Source: Ilyomonas sp964249755
GTDB taxonomy: Bacteria; Bacteroidota; Bacteroidia; Chitinophagales; Chitinophagaceae
Direction: 5' to 3'
Length of the DNA stretch: 64,000 nt
Assembly (NCBI GenBank): GCA_964249755.1
Contig: CAXUDB010000002.1
Location: 1,240,001 to 1,304,000, forward strand
Position numbers and translations under genes: made by a program
Shown: positions 35,860 to 45,074 of the stretch, piece after piece
Numbering within the stretch: position 1 is the first letter of the stretch
Layout: every line of letters starts with the position of its first letter
Notes under the pieces: model-generated
The model's database searches: none
The model's input: the letters and a program-made list of their open reading frames with translations, nothing else
What the model was told of the DNA's origin: nothing

Positions 35860-37134
35860 TTACACAACCGGCAACACCTCCGCATCCGTGTGTTGCGCAG
35901 CCTTCTTATTATCCTTAAAAAACAACACAAACAATACCAGCACTGCCGCCGCAATACCCGCCGGCACCATCCATACACCGGTCCAATTGGTAAGCGCAGC
36001 TTCCCCCATGCCGGTAGTGTATTTGTCTTTTACAATGCCTGATAAACTGGAGCCGATAAACATGCCCAACCCATACGTAGCAAGTGAAATTAAACCCTGC
36101 GCCTGCGACTTTATTTTACCGCTCGCCTTGTAATCGGTATAGATCATGCCGCTCACAAAAAAGAAATCGTAGCACATGCCGTGCAGCAGAATGCCGGCAT
36201 ACAACATCCATTCGCTACTGCCTGCATTGCCATAGCTAAAAAATACAAACCGCAATATCCACGAAACCAACCCAAGGATAAGGATATTCTTAATGCCCAG
36301 GCGGCTGTAGGCAAGCGGCAGCATCAGCATAAAAAACACTTCCGATGCCTGCCCCAGCGACATCTTGTTTTCTACGTAAAACGTATTGGGCAAAGCGGCG
36401 CCCGGATGCGCCGTCATAAAAGCCGACTTATAGGCATCCGTAATGGAAGGGTTAGCCATCGCATAATAGAAGGCAAGCGGAATACAGATTAGCACTGAGG
36501 CAATAAAGAAGATGGCAAACGACCTATCCTTAAACAACACAAAAGCATCTTTACCTACAATCTGCGCCGCGCTGATGGGGCCTTTCGAAACCGGCGGCGT
36601 GTTAGGCAACGTAAAAGCATATAAACCCAAAGCAACAGATGTTACCATTGATATTTGCAGAATGGTAACCTTATCTCCCCAGCCCATAAAACCAATCAGG
36701 TTGGTAACCGCAATCCAGGCAATTGTTCCCAACACACGAATGGGTGGAAACTGCTTTTCCGGGTTATCCATTTGCCGCATGGAAATAGAACTGGTAAGCG
36801 CAATGGTAGGCGCAAACGTAAGGCAATAAAGAAGCATCACCCAGTAAAAGAGATTGTAGTCTTTAACCGTAGAAAGAAAATACAACAGCACCGCTCCTAG
36901 CAGGTTCAAGAAGCCTAAAACTTTCTGCGCCGCAAAAAACCGGTCGGCAAGCATGCCCACAAAAAAAGGAGAAATAATCATGGCGATGGAAAAAGAAGCG
37001 TACACATTCCCTACCTCAGCACCGGTAAAATTGATGGCAAACAAATACTTTGAAAGCTGGCCATACCAGGCGCCCCAAACAACAAATTGCAAAAACATCA
37101 TTAAAGAAAGTTGCGCGCGCGTGGTTGTTTTCAT
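35860..37134 (-). CDS. Nucleoside-type MFS transporter (NHS family)
   Basis: Twelve-helix major facilitator protein (424 aa) resembling the nucleoside:H+ symporter family (NupG/XapB relatives). It opens RAQLSLMMFLQFVVWGAWYGQL, a signature of this group, and shows the GMLADRFF loop after helix 2, PPIRVLGTIAWI between helices 4 and 5, and a charged C-terminal tail. Likely imports nucleosides or sugar-derived compounds. The start at 37134 begins the first helix; 17 further codons upstream add non-helical residues. Separate from pcm, which is divergent. Confidence 0.88.
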   Translation of the reverse strand: MKTTTRAQLSLMMFLQFVVWGAWYGQLSKYLFAINFTGAEVGNVYASFSIAMIISPFFVGMLADRFFAAQKVLGFLNLLGAVLLYFLSTVKDYNLFYWVMLLYCLTFAPTIALTSSISMRQMDNPEKQFPPIRVLGTIAWIAVTNLIGFMGWGDKVTILQISMVTSVALGLYAFTLPNTPPVSKGPISAAQIVGKDAFVLFKDRSFAIFFIASVLICIPLAFYYAMANPSITDAYKSAFMTAHPGAALPNTFYVENKMSLGQASEVFFMLMLPLAYSRLGIKNILILGLVSWILRFVFFSYGNAGSSEWMLYAGILLHGMCYDFFFVSGMIYTDYKASGKIKSQAQGLISLATYGLGMFIGSSLSGIVKDKYTTGMGEAALTNWTGVWMVPAGIAAAVLVLFVLFFKDNKKAAQHTDAEVLPVV

Positions 37135-37257
37135 GTGTATCTTTTTAAATGGCTTTGCAATGTAGCAATTACTGTTTACGGGCAATAAAACAACGTTGAA
37201 AAATGCGGAAACAAAAATTTATTTATACATGGCAGACGACATTATCTTGCGCTACGG

Positions 37258-37920
37258 ATGAAGAAAGGAGAAGACACATACATGCACAAAGGCATGAGGC
37301 GGCAACTGATGAATTTACTGCGCGAAAAAGGCATCCGCGACGAGCGCGTGCTGGAGGCGATGAATGCCATCCCCCGCCATTGGTTTTTAGATTCTGCCTT
37401 TGGCAAGATTGCATATGAAGACCGGGCTTTCCCCATAGGCGAAGACCAAACCATTTCGCAGCCTTATACCGTTGCATATCAAACGGAACTATTGAACATC
37501 CAGCGCAACGACAAGGTGCTGGAGATTGGCACCGGCAGCACCTACCAGGCAACGGTGCTGGCAGAAATGGGCGCGCGTGTTTACACGATTGAGCGGCAGA
37601 AGAAGCTCTACGAAACCCAGCAGAAGACATATCTTTTCAGGCACACCTATCCCAACCTCAAATTCTTTTACGGCGATGGTTTTGAAGGCTTGCCTTCCTT
37701 CGCGCCGTTCGATAAAATCATCATCACGGCGGCGGCACCTTATGTTCCACCCAAACTGGTAGAACAGCTTCGCGTGGGTGGCGTTATGGTAGTGCCGGTC
37801 AATGCCGGCAGCAAAGACATTCAGCGCATGTTGCGCATCAAGAAAAGCGCTGAAGGCATAGAAACAGAAGCCTTCGAAGCCTTCTCTTTTGTACCCATGA
37901 TGGAAGGAAAAAATCATTGA
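37258..37920 (+). CDS. pcm: Protein-L-isoaspartate O-methyltransferase
   Basis: SAM-dependent enzyme that methylates isoaspartyl residues to start protein repair (220 aa). Seen: the front MNAIPRHWFLD, the substrate segment FPIGEDQTISQPYTVA, SAM motif I LEIGTGSTYQATVLAEMG, motif post-I VYTIERQ, and FDKIIITAAAPYVP. The usual GTGSGYQ is GTGSTYQ here. It lies 123 bases from the divergent transporter gene; a long imperfect palindrome follows. Confidence 0.94.
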   Translation: MKKGEDTYMHKGMRRQLMNLLREKGIRDERVLEAMNAIPRHWFLDSAFGKIAYEDRAFPIGEDQTISQPYTVAYQTELLNIQRNDKVLEIGTGSTYQATVLAEMGARVYTIERQKKLYETQQKTYLFRHTYPNLKFFYGDGFEGLPSFAPFDKIIITAAAPYVPPKLVEQLRVGGVMVVPVNAGSKDIQRMLRIKKSAEGIETEAFEAFSFVPMMEGKNH

Positions 37921-37937
37921 GAGAAGACGCAAACCGG

Positions 37938-38072
37938 AGAGTCGGGAAGAGAGAAAGTCAGGAAGTTGGAAAGACCGCAAGTTGGAAAGTCGATAAGTCC
38001 GCAAGTCAGGGAGTAAAGACGATTAGCGTGTATTCTCTTTCCGACTTCCTGACTTTCTGTCTTCCTGACTCC
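37938..38072. repeat. Long imperfect inverted repeat with GTCAGGAAG-type motifs
   Basis: Left arm 37938-37973 and right arm 38037-38072 pair at roughly 31 of 36 positions. Each arm contains near-repeats of GTCAGGAAG and GTTGGAAAG, and more of these fill the loop between. It would form a large cruciform or RNA hairpin between pcm and the polyprenyl synthetase gene. Confidence 0.75.
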
Positions 38073-38138
38073 TTCTAACAAACTTCTTTTTTCCATAACC
38101 TTTCCTATCTTATTTTGCGTGAATCATAACAAGTTTTC

Positions 38139-39104
38139 ATGCAGAGTTTCCAGGAATTAATCATAGGGTTCAAGCCGTATTTCGAAACAGAGCATTTTCC
38201 TGCACAGCCTTCTTCGCTGTACGAGCCGGGGCGATACTTCCTAAATATCGGCGGCAAGCGCATCCGTCCGGTCTTGTGTTTAATGGGCAATGAATTGTTC
38301 GACGACATTAAACCCGATGCCTGGAAAGTAGCCACCGCTATTGAACTCTTCCACAATTTTACACTGATACACGACGACATTATGGACAAGGCGTCGCTGC
38401 GTCGCGGCATGCAAACTGTGCATTACAAGTACGGCGAAAGCACAGCTTTGCTTAGCGGCGACGTAATGCTGATTGTTGCTTACGAATACCTCAATAAAAT
38501 CAACTACTCCTATCTGCAGCGCATCATTAGTTTGTTCAACCAAACAGCGAAGCAGGTATGCGAAGGGCAGCAACTCGATATGGATTTTGAAAAGCAGGAT
38601 GCCGTGAAGCTGAATGATTATTTAATGATGATTGAGCTGAAAACATCGGTTCTTTTGGCCGCTTCTCTACAGATGGGCGCCATCATTGGCGGCGCAAGTG
38701 CGCACAACTGCAATCATCTCTACCAGTTTGGTAAAAATCTCGGCATTGCCTTTCAGATTCAGGATGATTATCTCGATGCATTTGGCGACCCGGAGAAGTT
38801 TGGGAAAGATGTGGGTGGCGATATTCGGCAGAACAAAAAAACATTCCTTTTGCTGCAGGCCATTGGAGTCGCAAGTGAAGAACAAAAGCGGGAAATAGAC
38901 GATCTGTTAGGGAATAATGCACCGGATAAAGTGGAGCGTATGCTGCGTATCTATAAAGATTGCAACATAGACGACTGGGCAAAAGAACTGAAGGAAACCT
39001 ACATGAACAAAGCAATGCAGCACCTGGAAGATATCGCTGTTGTATCAGTGCGCAAGAAACCGCTGATTGAATTAGCGGGCTACTTAGTGAGCCGTGATTC
39101 TTAG
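38139..39104 (+). CDS. Polyprenyl (short-chain isoprenyl) diphosphate synthase
   Basis: Trans-prenyl chain elongation enzyme (321 aa) joining isopentenyl diphosphate to allylic diphosphates, for quinone, carotenoid or undecaprenol precursors. The two Asp-rich Mg sites are LIHDDIMDKASLRRG (FARM) and FQIQDDYLDAFGD (SARM), and the IPP-binding front is GGKRIRPVLCLMG. Product length cannot be told; residues just before FARM (HNFT) are small to medium, fitting a farnesyl- or geranylgeranyl-type enzyme. Transcribed alone between pcm and an APC permease. Confidence 0.94.
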   Translation: MQSFQELIIGFKPYFETEHFPAQPSSLYEPGRYFLNIGGKRIRPVLCLMGNELFDDIKPDAWKVATAIELFHNFTLIHDDIMDKASLRRGMQTVHYKYGESTALLSGDVMLIVAYEYLNKINYSYLQRIISLFNQTAKQVCEGQQLDMDFEKQDAVKLNDYLMMIELKTSVLLAASLQMGAIIGGASAHNCNHLYQFGKNLGIAFQIQDDYLDAFGDPEKFGKDVGGDIRQNKKTFLLLQAIGVASEEQKREIDDLLGNNAPDKVERMLRIYKDCNIDDWAKELKETYMNKAMQHLEDIAVVSVRKKPLIELAGYLVSRDS

Positions 39105-39232
39105 TAGCGTAAGTGGTGTAAAGTAGAGTCGCCATAGAATGAACACGAACGATTTATTATTTCACGATTCACAAAAAATATCCATCAGCCCGTTTTCCGT
39201 TTTTCTATAACTTTCGCAATCAAAACCAACGC

Positions 39233-40963
39233 ATGTCGAGCCAACTGTTTCGAACCAAAAATATAGACAAAATACTTTCCGATGCAGCTACCAATGAAGA
39301 AGCGGCACATGGCAGCGGCGGTGGGTTAAAGCGCGTTCTCACGCTGCGCGATCTTACATTTTTCGGCATTGCCGCCATCATTGGTGCCGGCAGTTTCAGC
39401 AGCTTGGGCGAGGCTTGTTTTAAGGGCGGTCCCGGCGTAGTATTTCTCTTTATTATGTGTGCCGTTGCCTGTGGTTTCACCGCCCTTTGCTATGCCGAAT
39501 TTGCCAGCCGCATTCCCGTCGCGGGCAGCGCTTACACCTATGCCTATGCTTCCTTCGGTGAGTTGTTCGCGTGGATTATCGGCTGGGCGCTCATCATGGA
39601 ATACTCCATCGGCAATATCTATGTCGCCTTTTCGTGGAGCGATTATTTTACGTCGTTTCTTCATAAAATCAACATCCATATTCCCGATTACCTCACGTGC
39701 AGCTATATGGAAGCGCACGGGGCTTTCTTAAACCAGTCTTCCAATACCGAACTGCTTCACGCCTGGAGCAGTGCGCCGATGCTAGGTTCATTAAAAATCA
39801 TTTTCGATTTACCCGCCTTAATCATCAACATTCTCATCACGATGCTGGTGTATATAGGTGTGAAAGAATCGCGCAACTTCAGCAACGTAATGGTGATCCT
39901 AAAGCTGTGTGCGGTGGTGCTGGTGATTGCGGTGGGCGCGTATTATGTTGACCCCACCAACTGGCACCCTGCCAACAATGCCGGCGTTCCTTCTTTTATG
40001 CCTAATGGGTTTGGTGGGGTGATGGGTGCCGTGAGCGGTGTGTTCTTTGCCTATATTGGCTTTGATGCGGTAAGCGTGATGGCGGAAGAAAGCAAAAACC
40101 CGCAACGTGATTTGCCACGGAGCATGATTCTTTCACTTGTTATTTGCACCGTTGTTTATATCCTTTTGACGCTGGTATTAACCGGCGTTCTCAATTACCG
40201 GCAGTTTGAAGGTGTGGGCGATCCCTTAGCCAAAATATTCGAAGTAACCGGCGTGGGCTGGATGCAGTTTTTAATTTCTATCATCGCAGTTGTTGCCATG
40301 ACCAGCGTGCTGCTTGTGTTCCAGATGGGGCAGCCGCGCATCTGGATGAGCATGAGCCGCGATGGCTTGCTGCCGCCCGTTTTCCAAACCATTCATCCTA
40401 GGTTTCAAACGCCGTCTTTCGCTACTATCATCACAGGTCTTCTGGTAGCCATTCCACTCATTTTTACGGATAAAACCTTCGTGCTCGATTTCACCAGCAT
40501 TGCTACACTATTCGCGTTTGTTTTAGTATGCGGCGGTGTGCTGTTAATACCCCGCAAGGAGAAGGTCGCGGGCAAATTCAACATGCCTTATGTGAATGGC
40601 AAGTATGTTTTTGGGCTAATTATTATTACCGCACTTGCTCTTATTGAATATAACAACAGCGGCTACTTTACTGGCTTGTTTCACATTACCGAAGAAAATG
40701 CTTCGCTAAACATCTCCAGTATCATTTTTTGGCTTGCCATGATCCTGGTTTCTATTGCCGCTTTTCTTAAGAACTATTCGCTCATCCCTTTGCTGGGCTT
40801 GTCAAGCTGCCTGTATCTATTAACGGGTATGACGGGCGCCAACTGGGCCTGGTTTGCTTCCTGGCTGGTGCTGGGTTTGATTGTTTACTTCCTGTATGGC
40901 TACCGCAAAAGCAAGCTGAACAACCGCACTGCGCATGTGATGGATGTGATAAGCCATAGATAA
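39233..40963 (+). CDS. APC-family amino acid permease
   Basis: Inner-membrane amino acid transporter (576 aa, about 12-14 helices) of the cationic amino acid transporter / YfnA type. The helix 1 unwound segment is GIAAIIGAGSFSSLGEA, with the later FAYIGFDAVSVMAEESKNPQRDLP (helix 6 region) and GQPRIWMSMSRDGLLPPVF loop diagnostic of the group. A near-consensus -7 box (TAACTTTC) stands 15-25 bases before the ATG. It is paralogous to the permease at 42266-43927, facing it across yebC and array E. Substrate unknown. Confidence 0.92.
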   Translation: MSSQLFRTKNIDKILSDAATNEEAAHGSGGGLKRVLTLRDLTFFGIAAIIGAGSFSSLGEACFKGGPGVVFLFIMCAVACGFTALCYAEFASRIPVAGSAYTYAYASFGELFAWIIGWALIMEYSIGNIYVAFSWSDYFTSFLHKINIHIPDYLTCSYMEAHGAFLNQSSNTELLHAWSSAPMLGSLKIIFDLPALIINILITMLVYIGVKESRNFSNVMVILKLCAVVLVIAVGAYYVDPTNWHPANNAGVPSFMPNGFGGVMGAVSGVFFAYIGFDAVSVMAEESKNPQRDLPRSMILSLVICTVVYILLTLVLTGVLNYRQFEGVGDPLAKIFEVTGVGWMQFLISIIAVVAMTSVLLVFQMGQPRIWMSMSRDGLLPPVFQTIHPRFQTPSFATIITGLLVAIPLIFTDKTFVLDFTSIATLFAFVLVCGGVLLIPRKEKVAGKFNMPYVNGKYVFGLIIITALALIEYNNSGYFTGLFHITEENASLNISSIIFWLAMILVSIAAFLKNYSLIPLLGLSSCLYLLTGMTGANWAWFASWLVLGLIVYFLYGYRKSKLNNRTAHVMDVISHR

Positions 40964-41089
40964 TCATTCTCTTTAGCATGGAAAGCGGTTGTTGCCTACT
41001 ATATTGTCGTCCTTACTTTTAAACAACTCAATAGCCGTTCTACTAATTGTTTACAGTTCCATTTTGATGTTACTCATGAAGTGATTTAC

Positions 41090-41194
41090 GTTCGCACTGA
41101 AATAAAGAAGGTTCGCCGTCTCGTGGCAAATGCCCGCCATCTAAAAGAGGATGCCCGCCACTCTAGCGCGAACGTTCGCGCTGAGGTGGCGAAC
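41090..41194. repeat. Degenerate 21-bp tandem array E (5 units)
   Basis: Five units of exactly 21 bp starting at 41090, 41111, 41132, 41153 and 41174. Units begin GTTCGC or GCCCGCC. The array sits between two convergent genes, unlike the others. An open plus-strand frame across it would read VRRLVAN-ARHLKED-ARHSSAN-VRAEVAN. The rest of 40964-41413 shows nothing else. Confidence 0.75.
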
Positions 41195-41413
41195 TCTGTT
41201 ATTTCTTATAAAACCCTTTTTACGCTACATAAAATCATCAGCTTCCCGGTCAGTCATTGCCACAGCGGCTTCGCTGTTTTTGCCGGTACAACCCTTGTGG
41301 CTTTTATTATAAATGCAACCGAAGCTACTTCTATCTTCCTTCATCGCAAGGTACATAGGCTGGCTATCATTCCAGAGGAAAGTTTCTTTTTGTTTAGAGC
41401 ATCCGCTAAAACG

Positions 41414-42124
41414 CTAACTTAAGTTATAATAAACCTTCTGAACGTCTTCGTCCTGTTCCAGCTTATCTACTAATTCTAACACTTCTTTCGCCTGCTCTTC
41501 TTCCAGATGGGTGGATGTAGTAGGCACCCTCGTTAACTCTGCGCTGATGGGCGTAATGCCTTTGTCTTCGAGGGCTTTGCTCATGTGTCCAAACTCTTCG
41601 TATGGTGTGCGGATGATGATGTTTCCCTCGGCGTCCTCGCCTATTTCTTCCAGTCCATAATCAATCAGGTCTAACTCCAGTTCATCCATATCAAGGCCTT
41701 CTTTCTTTACTTTAAATTCACCCATCCTGTTAAACAAAAAACCAACAGAGCCACTGTTGCCCAGCACGCCATCTCCCTTCTTAAAAATATTGCGCAGGTT
41801 GGCTACCGTGCGCGTTGGATTATCTGTTGCCGATTCAACCATCACCGCAACGCCATGCGGCGCATAGCCTTCATATACAATCTCTTCAAAGTTGTCCATT
41901 TCCTTACCCTGTGCGCGTTTGATGGCGGCTTCTACCCTATCCTTCGGCATGTTCACACCCTTTGCGTTTTGCATGCAACGGCGTAAGGCAGAATTGGTGC
42001 TTGGGTCGGGTCCGCCGGCTTTTACAGCGATGGCGATTTCTTTTCCAATGCGGGTAAACTGTTTTGCCATTTTATCCCAGCGGGCAAACATGGTGGCTTT
42101 TCTTACTTCGAATATGCGTCCCAT
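41414..42124 (-). CDS. yebC: YebC/PmpR-family protein
   Basis: Cytoplasmic protein of the YebC/TACO1 family (236 aa), a DNA-binding regulator in some bacteria and a translation factor that relieves proline-rich stalling in others. Seen: RKATMFARWDKMAKQFTRIGKEI (usual form AGHSKW... is altered to MGRIFEVRKATMFARW), the ALRRCMQNAKGVNMPKDRVEAAIKRA helix and EGYAPHGVAVMVE. The N terminus is slightly different from E. coli but typical of Bacteroidota. The start at 42124 precedes MGRIFEVRKA; the frame continues upstream without a plausible start. Confidence 0.93.
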   Translation of the reverse strand: MGRIFEVRKATMFARWDKMAKQFTRIGKEIAIAVKAGGPDPSTNSALRRCMQNAKGVNMPKDRVEAAIKRAQGKEMDNFEEIVYEGYAPHGVAVMVESATDNPTRTVANLRNIFKKGDGVLGNSGSVGFLFNRMGEFKVKKEGLDMDELELDLIDYGLEEIGEDAEGNIIIRTPYEEFGHMSKALEDKGITPISAELTRVPTTSTHLEEEQAKEVLELVDKLEQDEDVQKVYYNLS

Positions 42125-42222
42125 ATCGTAATCGTTATGTTGTTTTAAGTAAAATAAAAGTGTTGTTTTCGAAAGAACGGCAGCAAATGTAAAGCAAGCG
42201 AATGAGGCGAACAATAAGCAAA

Positions 42223-42243
42223 ACAGCCGCACTAGGCGGCTGT
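42223..42243 (-). terminator. Terminator of the APC permease gene
   Basis: Stem ACAGCCGC / GCGGCTGT with five-base loop; on the minus strand it is followed by TTTTGCTTATT. It lies 22 bases past the permease stop. Confidence 0.75.
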
Positions 42244-42265
42244 CCTTTTATTTTGATAGAGAAAC

Positions 42266-43927
42266 CTAACCGGTGTAATCGGCACCGGATTTCCTCAACA
42301 GCTTTCCTCCAAAAATAATGAAGTGAATAAGAGCGAAAATAAGTGCAATGTAAAACAGGGTTCTGTCGCCGTCCCAGCCCACTGTCTGCTGATGCCACAA
42401 GCCAACCACAACCAGTAAAATACACAAGCCGATGCCGGTATAGTTTAAGGTAGGTAGACCTTTCCGGAGAGCATTGTGATTGCCAAGATGACTATTCTTT
42501 AAACCATAAGCGGCATAGATATCCAGACCAATCAGCATCCACACCACAAGGCGAATCCAGGTATCAGGCGGTAGAAATACCATCATAAACAAGCAGGTGC
42601 CGATGCCTAACAGAGGAATGAGCGGCACAAGCGGGGTTACAAAAGCGCGTGGCGCGTCGGGGTCGGTTTTGCGCATAATCATCACGCCAATACAAACCAG
42701 GATAAAGGCAAACAAAGTTCCGATGCTCGTCATTTCGCCTACTACTCTTGCTGGTACAAAAGCCGCAAACAGGCTCACAAAAATCATGAACAGCAAATTG
42801 CTTTTTGCCGGCGTTCTGTATTTAGGATGAACATTTGAAAATACTTTCGGCAGTAACCCATCTTTGCTCATGCTGAAAAATACGCGGCTCTGCCCCATCA
42901 GCATCACTAAAATTACGGAAGAATAACCCGCAAGGATGGCTACTACAATCGCCCGGTTTAGCCAGGGATAATCGGGATGCAAAGCACCCGCAGCATCTGT
43001 GGTTCCCATGTGCTCGATGGCTACCGCAACTGGGGCAATTCCGTCCTGACCTTTAAAAGAAGTATAGCTGGTAACGCCCGTCATTACGTGGGCGAACAGA
43101 ATATATAAAATCGTACAAATAGCCAGTGAACCCAGGATGCCAATCGGCATGTGCTTACGCGGATTTTTCGCTTCCTGCGCTGCCGTGCTTACTGCATCGA
43201 AACCGATATAAGCAAAGAACACAATGGCGGCTGCGCGAACAATGCCGCTGAAGCCATATTCGCCAAATGTGCCGGTATTGTCGGGTATATATGGATGGTA
43301 GTTTTCCGTGTTTATGTATTTCCATCCCAAAAAGATGAACACCAGAACCACCGTTACTTTAAGAGCCACGATGACTGCATTTACCGTAGCGCTCTCCTGA
43401 GTTCCTTTTATTAATAACAAACTCATGAGTATTACAATAAAAACCGCAGGAAGATTGATAAACCCACCATCCCACGGACCGGCCACCCAATTATGCGATA
43501 ATTCAATACCAAACCCCTCAAAAAACTTTACTAAGTAGCGACTCCAGCTGATACTTACAGTGGCAGCTCCCACGGCATACTCAAGCACCAAATCCCACCC
43601 GATGATCCAGGCAACAAACTCGCCCATGGTTGCATAAGAGTAAGTGTAGGCGCTGCCGGCTACCGGTATCATGCTGGCAAATTCGGCGTAGCAAAGCCCG
43701 GCGAAACAACAGCCTGTGGCAGCAATGATGAACGAAATAGTAATGGCAGGTCCGGCCTGATTCGCTGCGGCGCCACCTGTGATGGAAAAAAGACCGGCGC
43801 CAATAATAGCGCCGATACCAAGCGCTATCAACCCGCCTGCCCCCAATGTTTTTTTCAGGCTTGCTCCACCTGTATCAGTTGCTTCCGCTAATAGCCCTGC
43901 CAATGGTTTTTTTACGAAAAGACTCAT
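42266..43927 (-). CDS. APC-family amino acid permease (second copy)
   Basis: Paralogue of the 39233-40963 permease (553 aa). It opens MSLFVKKPLAG and shows the same segments: GIGAIIGAGLFSITGGAA, CYAEFASMIPVAGSAYTYSYA, FFAYIGFDAVSTAAQEAKNPRKHMP and GQSRVFFSMSKDGLLPKVF. The central extracellular loop and C terminus differ, so substrates may differ. Its N-terminal half is closer to cationic amino acid transporters. It terminates at the hairpin above; upstream is the HD-hydrolase gene on the same strand with a 106-base gap, probably a separate unit. Confidence 0.92.
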   Translation of the reverse strand: MSLFVKKPLAGLLAEATDTGGASLKKTLGAGGLIALGIGAIIGAGLFSITGGAAANQAGPAITISFIIAATGCCFAGLCYAEFASMIPVAGSAYTYSYATMGEFVAWIIGWDLVLEYAVGAATVSISWSRYLVKFFEGFGIELSHNWVAGPWDGGFINLPAVFIVILMSLLLIKGTQESATVNAVIVALKVTVVLVFIFLGWKYINTENYHPYIPDNTGTFGEYGFSGIVRAAAIVFFAYIGFDAVSTAAQEAKNPRKHMPIGILGSLAICTILYILFAHVMTGVTSYTSFKGQDGIAPVAVAIEHMGTTDAAGALHPDYPWLNRAIVVAILAGYSSVILVMLMGQSRVFFSMSKDGLLPKVFSNVHPKYRTPAKSNLLFMIFVSLFAAFVPARVVGEMTSIGTLFAFILVCIGVMIMRKTDPDAPRAFVTPLVPLIPLLGIGTCLFMMVFLPPDTWIRLVVWMLIGLDIYAAYGLKNSHLGNHNALRKGLPTLNYTGIGLCILLVVVGLWHQQTVGWDGDRTLFYIALIFALIHFIIFGGKLLRKSGADYTG

Positions 43928-44033
43928 AAGAAATGATGATTAAAATTTTTGATTCTGGTCTCAGTAAGTTAACGTCGGAAAAATAGCGATTTATTAATTG
44001 CAGGTTTAAGAAAATTTTGAAGCTGCTCTCTAT

Positions 44034-44573
44034 TTATAAGTACTGGCTATACTCCTTTATCTTATCAACAAGCCTGTTGGCTAAGTAAATATTACCCGCC
44101 TGAAGTTCTCTCAAAATCATTTTAGAGTCTTCTATATAATGTTTGATTTTTTCGTTGCTCCAATTAGCTGGCGGCGGCATCAGGTTAGTAATGCGGTCGG
44201 CGAGTTTTACTGACCAGATTTCTTTTGATAATTGTTTGATGCGCTTCACGCTATCATATATCTGTTCACCTTCAGGCAGGCTTTCATTTTTGGTTAGGGC
44301 TTGCACGCCAACCGCGATGGAATGCCCGAACAACTGTTCAATTTCTTCAAATGTTGTATCGGTGTCTTCTATCGTATCGTGCAGCAAGGCTACCTGTATC
44401 GCTACGTCTACATCAAACTCTCCCGATTGCGGAGCGGCGACCAAGATCTCCATAGCCACATTCACTACATGCACGATGTAGGGCAGATTGGTTCCTTTTA
44501 CTTTTTGTTTGGAAGCTTCGTGTTTAGCAGCCGCAAAAGCCAGCGCATGTTGATATAAAGTCTGAACGTTCAT
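44034..44573 (-). CDS. Small HD-domain hydrolase (SpoT/MESH1-like)
   Basis: Stand-alone metal-dependent phosphohydrolase (179 aa) resembling the hydrolase half of RelA/SpoT. Metal ligands are visible: His35 in YIVHVVNVA, H65-D66 in LLHDTIEDTD with Glu69 and Asp70, and the distal Asp in VKLADRITNL. No synthetase, TGS or ACT domain. Small alarmone hydrolases of this length clear (p)ppGpp or related nucleotides; that specificity is inferred from the motif and size and could also be another nucleoside polyphosphate. Transcribed after the DUF4440 lipoprotein gene (42-base gap), perhaps as one unit. Confidence 0.9.
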   Translation of the reverse strand: MNVQTLYQHALAFAAAKHEASKQKVKGTNLPYIVHVVNVAMEILVAAPQSGEFDVDVAIQVALLHDTIEDTDTTFEEIEQLFGHSIAVGVQALTKNESLPEGEQIYDSVKRIKQLSKEIWSVKLADRITNLMPPPANWSNEKIKHYIEDSKMILRELQAGNIYLANRLVDKIKEYSQYL

Positions 44574-44615
44574 AGGTTTCTAATTTTCAGATAATTCCTG
44601 TAAATGATGATGAAC

Positions 44616-45074
44616 TTAACTGTCCCAGACAAACTTCCACTTGCCATTTTTCTTTTTCCAGACAGAATGAAAGATGCCTTTGGTTACCTTTTTCTTGCCC
44701 TTGCCATCTCTAAGCGTAAAGGTGTAATGCCCGTAGGTATAACCCAGTTCGCCGCTCTCGCTGGCATCCACAAAATCGGGCTGCCATTGCAAGGATACAC
44801 TTTTGAAGAAGGGCTGGGCATAATATTTTTCAATTGCCGCTTTGCCGGTTATAAGGCTATCGTTTGAACGGATGCTGGCACTGTCGTCGCTGTAGGCAGC
44901 AAAAGCATTTTTTACGCCTTCTTTCAGAGAAAGCGCTGCAAAGCTTTCTTCGGTTTCCTTTATTTCTTTGATGGCTTCTTCTCTTTTGGAAACATTGTTT
45001 ATAGGGGTTTTGCAACCGGCGATACTTGCAGAAAGTATTAGAAGAAATAGTGCCGTGTGGTTTATTTGACTCAT
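44616..45074 (-). CDS. DUF4440/SnoaL-like lipoprotein
   Basis: Lipid-anchored protein (152 aa) with lipobox SIAGC at residues 17-21 and a cone-shaped NTF2/SnoaL-like domain: the helix EIKETEESFAALSLKEGVKNAFAAYS is followed by DSASIRSNDSLITGKAAIEKYY and beta strands ending WKKKNGKWKFVWD. The fold suits binding or isomerisation of a small hydrophobic ligand; no catalytic Asp can be fixed. Upstream of the HD-hydrolase gene on the same strand. Confidence 0.85.
   Translation of the reverse strand: MSQINHTALFLLILSASIAGCKTPINNVSKREEAIKEIKETEESFAALSLKEGVKNAFAAYSDDSASIRSNDSLITGKAAIEKYYAQPFFKSVSLQWQPDFVDASESGELGYTYGHYTFTLRDGKGKKKVTKGIFHSVWKKKNGKWKFVWDS

Noticed and set aside
37914..38096. 60-codon frame inside the long palindrome
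   Set aside because: Product is simply translated repeat units; palindrome explains the openness.
41081..41422. 113-codon frame over array E
   Set aside because: First third is the repeat; remainder has no family and overlaps the yebC terminus.
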